A stretch of 64,000 bases of DNA from Arthrobacter sp. ISL-5 (GCF_018613835.1 NZ_JAGGPM010000001.1:57548-121547), one strand, 5' to 3'; numbered from the stretch's first letter, positions 7,806 to 17,189 are shown. Notes: generated by a model not told the origin, from the sequence alone. Numbers and translations are program-made.

Positions 7806-9966
7806 GGGCACGGCCGGCCACGGTGACGGTCCAGCGGCTGTCCACGAGGTCGTCGATGAGCATCACGCTCTGGCCGCCGAAACCGGCGAGGGCGGACCCG
7901 AGTTCATCGCCCACCGCGAGGCGGTCCCAGACGCCCGCCAGGCGGTAGGCGCTGTTGCCGCCGCGGCCGCCCGTGGGACCCCCGTGCTCCAGCTCCAGCT
8001 GCCCGAGGTAAGGGATGCGGCCGATCTCCGAGATGCCCCTGGCCAGCGAGTCCACGAGTGCCGGCCTGCCACGCGACGGCATGCTCACAATTGCCGCCGG
8101 ACGCCCCGCGCCGCTCCAGCCCGGGACCCTGGAGTCACCGGAGCCCCATTCCCGCAGCACCTGGACGCAGGCCTGCAGCATGCCGGGATCCACGGTGCGG
8201 TCCGGCGCTCCCGCAGCAAAGAGCTCCCGCATTGCCCCGCCCCAGCCCAGGTCCGTGAGCCTAGCAAGGACGCGGCCGTCGGCGAGGTTCTCGTCGGGCT
8301 TGATTTTCCCCTTCACCGGCACGCCGAGCCGGTCCATTCCGCTGGGCCACTGAAGCCGCGGTTCCAGGACGATGCCTGCCCGGCTCAGCGTCTGCCCCGC
8401 AGCCTCGGTGGCCGCAGATGCGATGTCTGCCGGGAACCACTGGCCCGCGCAGTTGTCGCACCGGCCGCAGGCGGAGGCGGTCTCATCATCCAGTACCGAC
8501 GTGATGTACTCCATCCGGCACCCTGCGGTGTCCTGGTAGATGACCATGGAGTCCTGCTCGTCCACGCGCGCTTCCGAGATGCGGCGGTACCGTTCGGCGT
8601 CGTAAGTCCACGGCACACCCGTGGACCGCCAGCCGCCGCCGACGCGTTCCACGGCACCATCGACGGACAGCACCTTCAACAGCAGTTCCAGCGGCGTCCG
8701 GCGAAGGTCAACCCGGGCCTCGAGCGCCACGGTGGACACCGCCGACCCGGCCTCCGCCAGGGCGGTCAGCACGGCGGTGGCCTTCTCCTCCGACGGCATG
8801 GAGGCAGTGGCGAAGTACTGCCAGATCTCGCGGTCCTCGGAGCCGGGAAGCAGCAGGACGTCGGCATTCGCGGCGCCACGCCCGGCACGGCCCACCTGCT
8901 GGTAGTAGGCCACCGGGGAGGACGGCGCTCCGAGGTGCACCACAAAGCCGAGGTCCGGCTTGTCGAAGCCCATCCCCAGGGCGGACGTGGCGACGAGCGC
9001 CTTCACCTGGTTGTCCTTGAGGAGCTGCTCAGCCCGTTCGCGGTCCGCGGGGTCGGTGCGGCCCGTGTAGGCGAGCACTTCATGGCCTGCCTCCGCGAGA
9101 AGCCGGGCGGTGTCCTCGGCCGCCGACACAGTCAGCGTGTAGATGATCCCGCTGCACGGCAAGTCCGCCAGGTGCGTCAGCAGCCAGCCGAGCCGCTGGC
9201 GCGAATCGGGCAGCGTCAGTACCCCGAGCCTCAGCGACTCCCTGCCCAGGGCGCCGCGGATGGTCAGCACGCCGTCTCCCAGTTGCTCCTCGATGTCGTG
9301 GACCACGCGGGAGTTGGCCGTGGCGGTGGTGGCCAGTACCGGAACCGTGTCCGGCAGCTGCGTGATGAGGTCCGCGATGCGGCGGTAGTCCGGCCGGAAG
9401 TCGTGGCCCCAGTCGGAAATGCAGTGGGCCTCGTCGATGACCAGCAGCCCGGTGCGGCGGATGAGCTCCGGCAGCTGGTTTTCGCGGAACGCGGGGTTGG
9501 TGAGCCGTTCGGGCGAAACCAGCAGGACATCCACCTGGTCCGCGGCCAGCTGTTCGCGCACGGTGTCCCACTCGAGCTGGTTGGCGGAGTTGATGGCGAC
9601 GGCCCGGACACCGGCGCGGGCGGCGGCCGCCACCTGGTCCCGCATCAGCGCCAGCAGCGGTGACACGATGAGCGTGGGGCCCGCCCCGCGCCGCCTGAGC
9701 AGCAGCGAGGCCACAAAGTAGACGGCCGACTTCCCCCAGCCTGTCCGCTGCACCACCAGTGCGCGGCGCCCGGCGTCGACCAGGGCCTCAATGGCCTCGA
9801 ACTGGCCGTCATGGAAGTCGGCTTCCGGGTGCCCAACCAGCCCCCGCAATACCTCCAGGGCCTGGCCCCGGGTCGCAGAGACCGCCCCCTCTTCCGTGCC
9901 GGCTGCTGAACCGGACGGAAGGCTGGAAGCGGACGGAAGAACTGCAGCGTGCTGGTTATTGGCCAT
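7750..9966 (-). CDS. recQ: RecQ-family ATP-dependent DNA helicase with C-terminal phosphoribosyltransferase-like domain
   Basis: A 738-residue superfamily-2 helicase. Visible motifs are Walker A TGWGKS (Lys79; the usual TGGGKS has Trp in place of a Gly), DEAH at 178-181, TTATAN, and the RecQ zinc-binding cysteines in ACGRCDNCAG plus an upstream Cys. The last ~180 residues are not a standard HRDC domain. They end in LIDDLVDSRWTVTVAGRALR, which looks like the PRPP-binding loop of type I phosphoribosyltransferases such as ComF. ATG 9966 starts MANNQH, and the longer frame would enter the divergent phosphomannomutase promoter region. RecQ enzymes unwind DNA 3' to 5' in recombinational repair. The role of the tail is unknown. 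Confidence 0.9.
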   Translation of the reverse strand: MANNQHAAVLPSASSLPSGSAAGTEEGAVSATRGQALEVLRGLVGHPEADFHDGQFEAIEALVDAGRRALVVQRTGWGKSAVYFVASLLLRRRGAGPTLIVSPLLALMRDQVAAAARAGVRAVAINSANQLEWDTVREQLAADQVDVLLVSPERLTNPAFRENQLPELIRRTGLLVIDEAHCISDWGHDFRPDYRRIADLITQLPDTVPVLATTATANSRVVHDIEEQLGDGVLTIRGALGRESLRLGVLTLPDSRQRLGWLLTHLADLPCSGIIYTLTVSAAEDTARLLAEAGHEVLAYTGRTDPADRERAEQLLKDNQVKALVATSALGMGFDKPDLGFVVHLGAPSSPVAYYQQVGRAGRGAANADVLLLPGSEDREIWQYFATASMPSEEKATAVLTALAEAGSAVSTVALEARVDLRRTPLELLLKVLSVDGAVERVGGGWRSTGVPWTYDAERYRRISEARVDEQDSMVIYQDTAGCRMEYITSVLDDETASACGRCDNCAGQWFPADIASAATEAAGQTLSRAGIVLEPRLQWPSGMDRLGVPVKGKIKPDENLADGRVLARLTDLGWGGAMRELFAAGAPDRTVDPGMLQACVQVLREWGSGDSRVPGWSGAGRPAAIVSMPSRGRPALVDSLARGISEIGRIPYLGQLELEHGGPTGGRGGNSAYRLAGVWDRLAVGDELGSALAGFGGQSVMLIDDLVDSRWTVTVAGRALRRAGAGAVLPLALAQAG

Positions 9967-10120
9967 TGATTCAGTATCCCAGCCGCCTCTGACACTCCCA
10001 AGCGCGGATCCGCCTATGTGGACAAGCACCGGTAGGGAACAGATTCGGCCAGCAACCCGCCGCCGCCTCCATGACATCCGGTTCGCAGGCCACACCCCGC
10101 TTCCCCGTAAGATAAATCCC

Positions 10121-11539
10121 GTGACTAGCGACCAGACCCGTACTTTTGACCTTTCAGCCTCGTTCAAGGCGTATGACGTCCGCGGCATCGTGGGCGACTC
10201 CATCACCGCTGAAATCGTCGAAGCGGTCGGGGCCGCCTTCGTCGACGTGCTGGGGCTGGAAGGCCAGACCGTCCTGGTCGGAGGCGACATGCGGCCCTCC
10301 TCCCCCGAGTTCAGCAAGGCATTCGCCAACGGCGCCGCCACGCGCGGAGCTAACGTCCAGTTGCTGGACCTGATCTCCACGGACGAGCTGTACTACGCGT
10401 GCGGCGCCCTGAACGCCGCCGGAGCCACGTTCACGGCAAGCCACAACCCCGCAGAATACAACGGCATCAAGATGGCCAAGGCCGGTGCCGTCCCCATCTC
10501 CTCGGAGACGGGACTCAAGGAAATCCAGGCCCTCGCCGAGCAGTACCTGAACACCGGCAGCATCCCCGTCGCGGAAACCCGCGGCCAGATCGGCGTCCAG
10601 GACGTCCTGAAGGGCTACGCCGAATACCTGCGCAAGCTCGTGGACCTCTCGGGTTCCCGCCCCCTGAAGGTGGTGGTGGATGCCGGCAACGGCATGGCCG
10701 GACTCACCACGCCCGCGGTGCTCGGCGACGCCCTGCTGCCGACGCTCCCCTTTGACATCATTCCGCTGTACTTCGAGCTGGACGGCTCCTTCCCGAACCA
10801 CCCGGCCAACCCCCTGGAGCCGGAGAACCTGCGTGACCTCCAGGCCGCCGTCGTCGAACACGGGGCGGACATCGGGCTGGCCTTCGACGGCGACGCCGAC
10901 CGCTGCTTCGTCATCGATGAAAACGGAGACGCCGTGTCGCCGTCGGCCATCACCGGCATGGTGGCCCGCCGCGAAATCTCCCGCGCCAAGGCGCAGGGCG
11001 AGGCGACGCCCACCATCATCCACAACCTGCTGACGTCCCGTGCGGTCCCCGAACTCGTCGCCCAGGACGGCGGCCGCGCCGTCCGCACGCGCGTGGGACA
11101 CTCCTTCATCAAGGCCGTCATGGCCAAGGAAGGCGCCGTCTTCGGCGGCGAGCACTCCGCCCACTTCTACTTCCGGGACTTCTGGAACGCGGACACCGGA
11201 ATGCTCGCGGCCATGCACGTGCTGGCCGCCCTGGGCGAACAGGGCGGCCCGCTCTCGGAGCTCGGCCGCGAGTACGAGCCGTACATCTCCTCCGGCGAAA
11301 TCAACTCCGAGATCGAGGACAAGGCCGGCGCCGTGGAGCGGGTCCGCGCCGATTTTGCGAACGACGACGTTGACGTCGACCACCTGGACGGCAGCACCTT
11401 CACGGCCGCGGACGGAAGCTACTGGTTCAACCTGCGCCCCTCCAACACCGAGCCGTTCCTGCGCCTGAACGCGGAAGCCACCGACCAGGCCACCATGGAA
11501 CGCGTGCGCGACCGCGTGCTGGCGCTGGTCCGCCGCTAG
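10121..11539 (+). CDS. manB: Phosphomannomutase / phosphoglucomutase
   Basis: A 472-residue alpha-D-phosphohexomutase. The phosphorylated serine is Ser107 in TASHNPAEYNG. The Mg-binding loop DGDADR spans residues 256-261, the sugar-binding GGEHSAH segment follows, and the C-terminal phosphate loop is RPSNTEPFLR. The enzyme interconverts mannose-6-P and mannose-1-P, and often the glucose equivalents, feeding GDP-mannose for glycans. The start is GTG 10121, in frame with the family N-terminus (FKAYDVRG). The next small gene begins ten bases downstream and may be co-transcribed. Confidence 0.95.
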   Translation: MTSDQTRTFDLSASFKAYDVRGIVGDSITAEIVEAVGAAFVDVLGLEGQTVLVGGDMRPSSPEFSKAFANGAATRGANVQLLDLISTDELYYACGALNAAGATFTASHNPAEYNGIKMAKAGAVPISSETGLKEIQALAEQYLNTGSIPVAETRGQIGVQDVLKGYAEYLRKLVDLSGSRPLKVVVDAGNGMAGLTTPAVLGDALLPTLPFDIIPLYFELDGSFPNHPANPLEPENLRDLQAAVVEHGADIGLAFDGDADRCFVIDENGDAVSPSAITGMVARREISRAKAQGEATPTIIHNLLTSRAVPELVAQDGGRAVRTRVGHSFIKAVMAKEGAVFGGEHSAHFYFRDFWNADTGMLAAMHVLAALGEQGGPLSELGREYEPYISSGEINSEIEDKAGAVERVRADFANDDVDVDHLDGSTFTAADGSYWFNLRPSNTEPFLRLNAEATDQATMERVRDRVLALVRR

Positions 11540-11549
11540 GACCGCGAAA

Positions 11550-12032
11550 ATGGCAGAGTCCTCTTCGTCGCCGGCAGAGCCGTCGTGGCGCACGTCCGTG
11601 CCGGAGTCCACCGCCACGGACCTGGAAAACCTCCTTGGCACCGGCATGGGGGCCGCGCAGGAGCAGCTTGAGCGCAACGGCGGCTTCCTGCCGTTCGCGC
11701 TGGTGGTGGAGAACGACGGCGAAGTCCGGCTTGTGGCCGTCTCGCCGGCTGATGCGGATTCAGGATCGGATGACGAGTTCGACGCCGATGCGATGATCGG
11801 CGACCTCACCGAGCTGCTGCGCCAGAACCGGGAAGACTTCCGGGCCGCGGCGATAGTCTGCGACATCACCTTGGTCGAGGAAGGCTCGGACGCCATCCAC
11901 GTGGCCACTGAGCACCGCGACGGAGCCGCGTTCGCGGCAGTCCTTCCGTACGCAGCGAACCAGGCCACGCGGGAATGGGACTTCGGCGAACTGGCCGCGG
12001 ACACCAACGAACCAGCCATCTGGGTGGACTAG
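11550..12032 (+). CDS. Hypothetical acidic protein
   Basis: A 160-residue acidic soluble protein with no signal peptide or membrane segment. The Asp/Ser-rich patch PADADSGSDDEFDADAM lies mid-protein, followed by an alternating hydrophobic region (AAIVCDITLVEEG, AFAAVLPYA) that suggests a small alpha/beta fold. It starts ten bases after manB and is probably in the same operon. I do not recognise the family, and no function is assigned. Confidence 0.78.
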   Translation: MAESSSSPAEPSWRTSVPESTATDLENLLGTGMGAAQEQLERNGGFLPFALVVENDGEVRLVAVSPADADSGSDDEFDADAMIGDLTELLRQNREDFRAAAIVCDITLVEEGSDAIHVATEHRDGAAFAAVLPYAANQATREWDFGELAADTNEPAIWVD

Positions 12033-12077
12033 ACCGGGTGGCCCCGTCCATTTGGCGCCGGTCATTAAGCTGGTGAC

Positions 12078-12527
12078 ATGAAGATCAACGCCTTCGCGGA
12101 CGTCAGCCTGCGCGCCCTCATGGTGCTGGCTGCCGCGCCGGACGGCGATCTGCTCACGACGCAGAGCGTGGCGGACGCTGTCGGCACACCCTACAACCAC
12201 GTCAGCAAGGCGATGGCCAAGCTGCGCCTGCTGGGTCTGATCGACGTCGAGCGCGGACGCAACGGCGGATCCAGGCTCAACGCGGCCGGCCGGGTCATCA
12301 CGGTGGGCAAGGTCCTGCGGCAGCTCGATACGCGGACCGACGCCGCGGAATGCGTCTCCCCGAGCGGTGATTGCCCGCTGATCAACGAGTGCCGTCTCCG
12401 CGGCGCACTGGCCCGCGCCCGGGAAGCCTTTTACCGGGAACTCGATGACGTGGTGGTGGCCGAACTGCCCGGTTCCCGCCAGATGGCGCCCGTCTTCCAG
12501 GCGATCCGCCTGCGCCCCGGAGTCTAG
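12078..12527 (+). CDS. nsrR: Rrf2-family regulator, NsrR-like
   Basis: A 149-residue winged-helix repressor of the Rrf2 family. The N-terminus MKINAFADVSLRALMVLA and the helix-turn-helix around residues 25-50 (VADAVGTPYNHVSKAMAKL) match NsrR. Cys92, Cys99 and Cys105 would hold the [Fe-S] cluster that senses nitric oxide. The spacing C-x6-C-x5-C is one residue longer in the first gap than in classical NsrR. It lies immediately upstream of the flavohemoglobin gene, the standard NsrR target, with two dyad operators between them. It probably represses hmp until NO destroys the cluster. Confidence 0.9.
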   Translation: MKINAFADVSLRALMVLAAAPDGDLLTTQSVADAVGTPYNHVSKAMAKLRLLGLIDVERGRNGGSRLNAAGRVITVGKVLRQLDTRTDAAECVSPSGDCPLINECRLRGALARAREAFYRELDDVVVAELPGSRQMAPVFQAIRLRPGV

Positions 12528-12559
12528 ACCCAGCTCCCCCGCCCGATTAGGCGAATCAC

Positions 12560-12576
12560 TTCTACAGGGTGTAGAA
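12560..12576. promoter_or_regulatory. Perfect dyad upstream of hmp (candidate operator)
   Basis: TTCTACA-GGG-TGTAGAA: perfect 7-bp arms with a 3-bp spacer, between the NsrR-like gene and hmp. It may be a second operator or overlap the promoter. The binding protein is inferred, not known. Confidence 0.6.
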
Positions 12577-12591
12577 ATTGGGTAAGGAAAT

Positions 12592-12608
12592 TGGTATTTC
12601 AAATGCCA
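12592..12608. promoter_or_regulatory. NsrR-like operator upstream of hmp
   Basis: TGGTATTTCAAATGCCA is a near-perfect 17-bp dyad (only the T/G pair at the fourth base from each end fails, apart from the central base). It resembles the ATGCATTT-AAATGCAT core of known NsrR sites. It lies 56 bp before the hmp start codon, next to an NsrR-like gene. Confidence 0.7.
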
Positions 12609-12663
12609 GTATCCGTATCCGGTCCGGACGAAGGCCCCGGGCCACTACATCAGGAGTACACAC

Positions 12664-13824
12664 ATGCTCTCGGACAAAGCCCGCCCTGTCATCGAGGCCA
12701 CGCTTCCGCTGGTCGGTTCCCGGATCGGCGAAATCACGCCCAAGTTCTATGCCCGGCTTTTCGCCGCCCAGCCCGAACTCCTGGACGGCCTGTTCAGCCG
12801 CTCCAACCAGCGCTCCGGCAACCAGCAGCAGGCGCTGGCCGGCAGCATCGCCGCCTTCGCGACCCACCTGGTGAACAACCCGGGCACGCTTCCGGAGGCC
12901 GTCCTGTCCAGGATCGCGCACAAGCACGCCTCGCTGGGCATCACCGAACCGCAGTACCAGGTGGTCTATGAGCACCTGTTCGCTGCCATCGCGGAGGACC
13001 TGGCCGGCGTCATCACCGCCGAAATCGCCGAGGCCTGGACCGAGGTCTACTGGCTCATGGCGGACGCGCTGATCAAGCTGGAAAAGGGACTCTACGTGGC
13101 GCAGGCAAACAGCAGGATGTGGACGCCATGGAAGGTGGCCGCCAAAACGCAGGCCGGAACCGGTGCCATCACCTTCACGCTCGAACCTGCGGACGACACT
13201 CCCATCACTCCTGCGCTTCCGGGCCAGTACGTCAGCGTGAAGGTCCAGCTGCCGGACGGCCTTCGCCAGGTCCGCCAGTACTCACTGTCCGGCGACGCGG
13301 GAACGGCCCGCACCTTCACCGCAAAGCTGGACGACGGCGGCGAGGTGTCCCCGGTGCTGCACGCCGGCGTCGGTGTTGGAGACATCCTGGAAATCTCCAA
13401 CCCGTACGGCGAAATAACGCTCAAGGACGGGGACGGCCCCGTGGTCCTCGCATCCGCCGGCATCGGCTGCACCCCGACGGCCTCCATCCTGCGTTCGCTC
13501 GCGGAAGCGGGGACCGGGCGGCAGGTGCTGGTGCTGCACGCGGAAAGCACCCTGGACAGCTGGGCCCTGCGCGGGCAGATGACCGAGGACGTGGAGCGCC
13601 TTGACGGCGCAGACCTTCAGCTCTGGCTCGAGGAGCCGCAACCCGGCACCAAGGCCGGCTTCATGTCGCTGCGCGAAGTGGACCTGCCGGCCGGCGCATC
13701 GCTGTACCTGTGCGGCCCGCTGCCGTTCATGCGGAAGATCCGCAGCGAGGCAATCGACGCCGGCATTCCGGCGACCCGGATCCACTACGAGGTCTTCGGC
13801 CCCGACATCTGGCTCGCTTCATAA
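12664..13824 (+). CDS. hmp: Flavohemoglobin / nitric oxide dioxygenase
   Basis: A 386-residue protein with the full Hmp layout. The globin domain covers residues 1-140, with distal Tyr29 in PKFYARLF and proximal heme ligand His88 in HKHASL. A ferredoxin-reductase FAD domain follows (RQYSLSG near residue 205), then an NAD domain (IGCTPTASILRSL) and the family C-terminus HYEVFGP. It oxidises NO to nitrate with O2 and NADH in the cytoplasm. AGGAG lies nine bases before ATG 12664. Two dyads upstream and the adjacent Rrf2 gene indicate NO-responsive control. Confidence 0.96.
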   Translation: MLSDKARPVIEATLPLVGSRIGEITPKFYARLFAAQPELLDGLFSRSNQRSGNQQQALAGSIAAFATHLVNNPGTLPEAVLSRIAHKHASLGITEPQYQVVYEHLFAAIAEDLAGVITAEIAEAWTEVYWLMADALIKLEKGLYVAQANSRMWTPWKVAAKTQAGTGAITFTLEPADDTPITPALPGQYVSVKVQLPDGLRQVRQYSLSGDAGTARTFTAKLDDGGEVSPVLHAGVGVGDILEISNPYGEITLKDGDGPVVLASAGIGCTPTASILRSLAEAGTGRQVLVLHAESTLDSWALRGQMTEDVERLDGADLQLWLEEPQPGTKAGFMSLREVDLPAGASLYLCGPLPFMRKIRSEAIDAGIPATRIHYEVFGPDIWLAS

Positions 13825-13833
13825 CCGCAGAAA

Positions 13834-13879
13834 GCGCGAACGGACACTTAAGCAGCGGGGCTTAAGTGTCCGTTCGCGC
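13834..13879. repeat. Long intergenic palindrome, GCGCGAACGGACA family (copy 1)
   Basis: A perfect 19-bp stem, GCGCGAACGGACACTTAAG and its complement, around an 8-base loop. It lies just past the hmp stop. The outer 13 bases recur in the palindrome at 18667-18729, so this belongs to a dispersed hairpin family and is not a unique terminator. Confidence 0.85.
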
Positions 13880-13885
13880 AACGTG

Positions 13886-13933
13886 CGACGGCGGCCCCGC
13901 ACCTTTCAGCGAAAAGGTGCGGGGCCGCCGTCG
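13886..13933. terminator. Strong hairpin between convergent hmp and pckG
   Basis: A perfect 21-bp stem (arms 13886-13906 and 13913-13933, starting CGACGGCGGCC) with loop CAGCGA. There is no long T-run on either side, but its position between convergent stops fits a bidirectional terminator. Confidence 0.7.
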
Positions 13934-13957
13934 TACTCGCAGTGAGGCGGTGGGGAC

Positions 13958-15784
13958 CTAGGCCAGGCGGGCCTTCAGCCCGTCCAGCTCACCTTGGAGC
14001 GCCTCGGGCAGCGAGCTGCCGAAGTTGGCGAACCATTCCTCGATCGATGCGAGCTCGGTCTTCCACTCCTCAGGGTCGACGCGCACGGCGTCTTCCACCT
14101 GGGCGGGGGTCATGTCCAGGCCCTTGAGGTCGATGGATTCTCCGGTCGGCACGAAACCGATGGGCGTCTCCACGGCATCAGCCTTGCCTTCGAGGCGTTC
14201 GATGGCCCACTTGAGGACGCGTGAGTTGTCCCCGAAGCCCGGCCAGGCGAAGCCGCCCTCGGCGGTGCGGCGGAACCAGTTCACCAGGAAGATCTTCGGC
14301 AGACGCTCCGGGTTGGCCTTGGCGGACAGGTTCACCCAGTGATTCAGGTAGTCGCCTGCGTCGTAGCCGATGAACGGAAGCATGGCCATCGGGTCGCGGC
14401 GCACGACGCCAACGGCGCCGGCCGCAGCGGCCGTGGTCTCCGAGGAAAGCGTCGCGCCCATGAAGATGCCGTTGGACCAGTCACGCGCCTGGGTGACCAG
14501 CGGGATGGTGGTCTTGCGGCGGCCGCCGAAGAGGATCGCGGACAGCTCCACACCATTCGGGCTGTGGTATTCCTCGGCCAGCATGTCGATCTGGTCGATC
14601 GGCGTGCAGAAGCGGGAGTTCGGGTGGGCCGCCGGCTTGTCGGAGTCCGACGTCCAGGAATTGCCCTGCCAGTCGGTGAGGTGAGCGGGCACTTCCTCAG
14701 TCATGCCCTCCCACCACACGCCGCCGTCGTCCGTGAGCGCGACGTTGGTGAAGATGCTGTTGCCCTTGGCGATGGCGCGCATCGCGTTCGGGTTGGTGCC
14801 CCAGCCGGTGCCGGGAGCGACGCCGAACAGGCCTGCTTCCGGGTTGACGGCGCGGAGTTCGCCTTCCTTGCCGAAGCGCATCCAGGTGATGTCGTCCCCG
14901 AGGGTCTCCACCTTCCAGCCTTCGATGGTGGGATCCAGCAGGGCAAGGTTGGTCTTGCCGCAGGCGGACGGGAACGCCGCGGAAACGTAGTAGGTCTTCT
15001 GTTCCGGCGAGGTCAGCTTGAGGATCAGCATGTGCTCTGCCAGCCAGCCCTCGTCATGCGCCATGACGGAGGCGATGCGCAGGGCGTAGCACTTCTTGCC
15101 GAGCAGGGCGTTTCCGCCGTAGCCCGAGCCGAAGGACCAGATGGACCGCTCCTCGGGGAAGTGCACGATCCACTTGTCCGGGTTGCACGGCCACGGAACG
15201 TCGGCCTGGCCGGCCTCCAGCGGGGCACCGAGGGAGTGCAGGGCCGGGACGAAGAACGCGTTCGTTTCGGTGATCCGGTTCAGGACGTCCGTGCCGATGC
15301 GGGCCATAATGCGCATGGAGGCGACAACATAGGCGCTGTCGGTGATCTCGACGCCGAACTTGGGATCCTCGGCATCCAGGTGGCCCATGACGAACGGGAT
15401 GACGTACATGGTGCGGCCGCGCATGGAGCCGGAGAACAGCCCGCGCAGCTTCTCCTTCATCTCGGCCGGAGCCATCCAGTTGTTGGTGAAGCCGGCGTCG
15501 TGCTCCTTTTCGGAGCAGATGAACGTCTGCTCTTCCACGCGCGCCACGTCAGCGGGGTCGGAGAACGCGGCAAAGGAGTTGGGGAAAAGGTCCTGGTTCA
15601 GCCTCTTCAGGGTGCCCGCCGCGACGAGTTCGTCGGTCAGGCGGGTGTTTTCTTCCTCGGAGCCGTCAACCCAGTGAATCCGGTCCGGCTGGGTCAGCCC
15701 AGCGACCTCTTCAACCCATGCCAGGAGGCCGGCATGTGTGGTGGGTGCTTTCTCAAGCAGCGGCAGTCGCGCCAGATGGCCCAT
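13958..15784 (-). CDS. pckG: Phosphoenolpyruvate carboxykinase (GTP)
   Basis: A 608-residue GTP-type PEPCK, the usual family length. The P-loop with the hyper-reactive cysteine is FPSACGKTN (Cys275). The N-terminus [20 protein letters not shown] and the motif [13 protein letters not shown] are typical of actinobacterial enzymes. It catalyses oxaloacetate + GTP to PEP + CO2 + GDP, linking the TCA cycle to gluconeogenesis. ATG 15784 is chosen because GAAGGGA lies seven bases upstream; the in-frame extension has no such site. A GlxR/CRP-type box lies about 150 bp upstream. Confidence 0.97.
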   Translation of the reverse strand: MGHLARLPLLEKAPTTHAGLLAWVEEVAGLTQPDRIHWVDGSEEENTRLTDELVAAGTLKRLNQDLFPNSFAAFSDPADVARVEEQTFICSEKEHDAGFTNNWMAPAEMKEKLRGLFSGSMRGRTMYVIPFVMGHLDAEDPKFGVEITDSAYVVASMRIMARIGTDVLNRITETNAFFVPALHSLGAPLEAGQADVPWPCNPDKWIVHFPEERSIWSFGSGYGGNALLGKKCYALRIASVMAHDEGWLAEHMLILKLTSPEQKTYYVSAAFPSACGKTNLALLDPTIEGWKVETLGDDITWMRFGKEGELRAVNPEAGLFGVAPGTGWGTNPNAMRAIAKGNSIFTNVALTDDGGVWWEGMTEEVPAHLTDWQGNSWTSDSDKPAAHPNSRFCTPIDQIDMLAEEYHSPNGVELSAILFGGRRKTTIPLVTQARDWSNGIFMGATLSSETTAAAAGAVGVVRRDPMAMLPFIGYDAGDYLNHWVNLSAKANPERLPKIFLVNWFRRTAEGGFAWPGFGDNSRVLKWAIERLEGKADAVETPIGFVPTGESIDLKGLDMTPAQVEDAVRVDPEEWKTELASIEEWFANFGSSLPEALQGELDGLKARLA

Positions 15785-15933
15785 TGTGGTTCCCTTCGTC
15801 GGGTTCAGTGGTGTGTGATAAATGCTATTTCTGATCATCTAGCCCATTTCGTGGTCAGACGTGGGATGTCCGCCCCCTCGACGGGGAAATTCCGCGGAAA
15901 ATCAAGGATCCGGGGTTTACAAAACTTGAAATT

Positions 15934-15949
15934 CGTGACGAAGGTCACA
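15934..15949. promoter_or_regulatory. GlxR/CRP-type cAMP-regulator box upstream of pckG
   Basis: The sequence CGTGACGAAGGTCACA matches TGTGA-N6-TCACA at every base except the first. It lies 150 bp upstream of the pckG start. GlxR is known to act on central carbon genes in Corynebacterium. Control of this gene is an inference. Confidence 0.55.
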
Positions 15950-15987
15950 TAGACCGGTCTAGTAGCGGAGATTACACAGGTCTCGAT

Positions 15988-16016
15988 TTGGAACTGGGGC
16001 GGACCTCGCGTAAAGT
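15988..16016 (+). promoter_or_regulatory. Promoter for tRNA-Arg
   Basis: TTGGAA (15988-15993) and TAAAGT (16011-16016) are separated by 17 bp, with the tRNA starting 47 bases after the -10 element. This is a good housekeeping-sigma match. Confidence 0.6.
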
Positions 16017-16063
16017 TATTCGAGGTTCGGGGCGAGCGAAGAGTTCGGCAGGAACCGGAAGAT

Positions 16064-16137
<74 letters not shown>

Positions 16138-16146
16138 CAGAGAGAA

Positions 16147-16178
16147 GATCCGCACCGGATATCCGGTGCGGATCTTTT
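16147..16178 (+). terminator. Intrinsic terminator after tRNA-Arg
   Basis: A 28-bp palindrome (GATCCGCACCGGAT and its complement) followed by TTTT, starting ten bases after the tRNA. Confidence 0.9.
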
Positions 16179-16288
16179 GCTTTAAGCCCGGGTCTGCCTC
16201 AACCATGACGGCCTGCGTCAGGCTGCGCTCGGGTATCCCTTGCCGGGGCGTCGCCTGCAAGGGCGGGCCCTCTACAGAAGGGCGGGCG

Positions 16289-17017
16289 TCACTCCGCGAC
16301 GGCGTCGGAAATCCGGCGGCGGATGCCGTCGAAGTGGCGGGTCAGCTCCTGGGCGGCACGGGCCTTGTCACCGGCCGCCACGGCCGTGTAGACGTTCCGG
16401 TGCAGCGCGGCCACCGCCGCCAGGTCCTCGGCACCGGCACCGGTCTCGGTATGGATCCTGCGGTAGACCTTCCAGAAGACTCCCAGCAGGTTGAGCAGGA
16501 GCTCGTTGTTCAGGGGTTCGAAGAGCCTGCTGTGGAAGTCCGAATCGGCGTCGACGAACGACTCGCCCGCTGCCGCCAGTTCCTCCATCCGGACCACCGA
16601 TTCCTCGATGCCGGCGAGTTGCTCGGCCGTAATCAGGTCCATGGAACTGCCGATGAGGCCTGACTCCAGCGCCTGGCGCACGTCCACGAGCTGCAGCGCC
16701 TCGAGCCCGTGGTGCCGCAGGGACAGCCTGGCGCGGAAAATGAGGCCGTCCGCCAATGCTTCAAAATTGCTGGGCGCCACGAACATTCCGAAGCCGTGGC
16801 GGATCTCAATGACGCCCAGGGCCTGCAGGACCTTAAGCGATTCCCGCAGCGTATTCCGACCCACCCCAAGGGCGATGCACAGCTCGTTCTCCGTAGGCAG
16901 CGCATCGCCGGGTTCGAGTTCACGGTCAAGGATGAGCTCCATGATGTCCGACTGCAGGGCCCGAAGGCGGGCCTGGGCGCTGAACCTGGCCGGCGGAACA
17001 ATATTCGAGGACGGCAT
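16289..17017 (-). CDS. GntR-family regulator, FadR/FCD subfamily
   Basis: A 242-residue repressor. The N-terminal GntR winged helix (PTENELCIALGVGRNTLRESLKVLQALGVIEIRHGFGMFV) is followed by an all-helical FCD ligand domain, with metal or ligand residues in FHSRL and the C-terminal HRNVYTAV / LTRHFDGIRRR segments. ATG 17017 is chosen because AAGGAG lies six bases upstream. FCD regulators respond to organic acids such as lactate, pyruvate or gluconate. No metabolic operon is directly attached. The nearest gene is the divergent disulfide oxidoreductase 173 bp away, so the regulon is unknown. Confidence 0.9.
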   Translation of the reverse strand: MPSSNIVPPARFSAQARLRALQSDIMELILDRELEPGDALPTENELCIALGVGRNTLRESLKVLQALGVIEIRHGFGMFVAPSNFEALADGLIFRARLSLRHHGLEALQLVDVRQALESGLIGSSMDLITAEQLAGIEESVVRMEELAAAGESFVDADSDFHSRLFEPLNNELLLNLLGVFWKVYRRIHTETGAGAEDLAAVAALHRNVYTAVAAGDKARAAQELTRHFDGIRRRISDAVAE

Positions 17018-17189
17018 CGGAACTCCTTTGTGACGGTACTTCCACACGGTAGCGGATGTCCCATGTCCCCTGAGCGGAAGGGGGCATTGTTACGGACCCG
17101 GCGGTGCCGGCGGTGCGCCGGCGTGCCCCGGCCGCGTGTCCACGCCGTGAAGCCGAAAGCGGTGCATGGCCCCGGCGTAGGCTGTTGCC

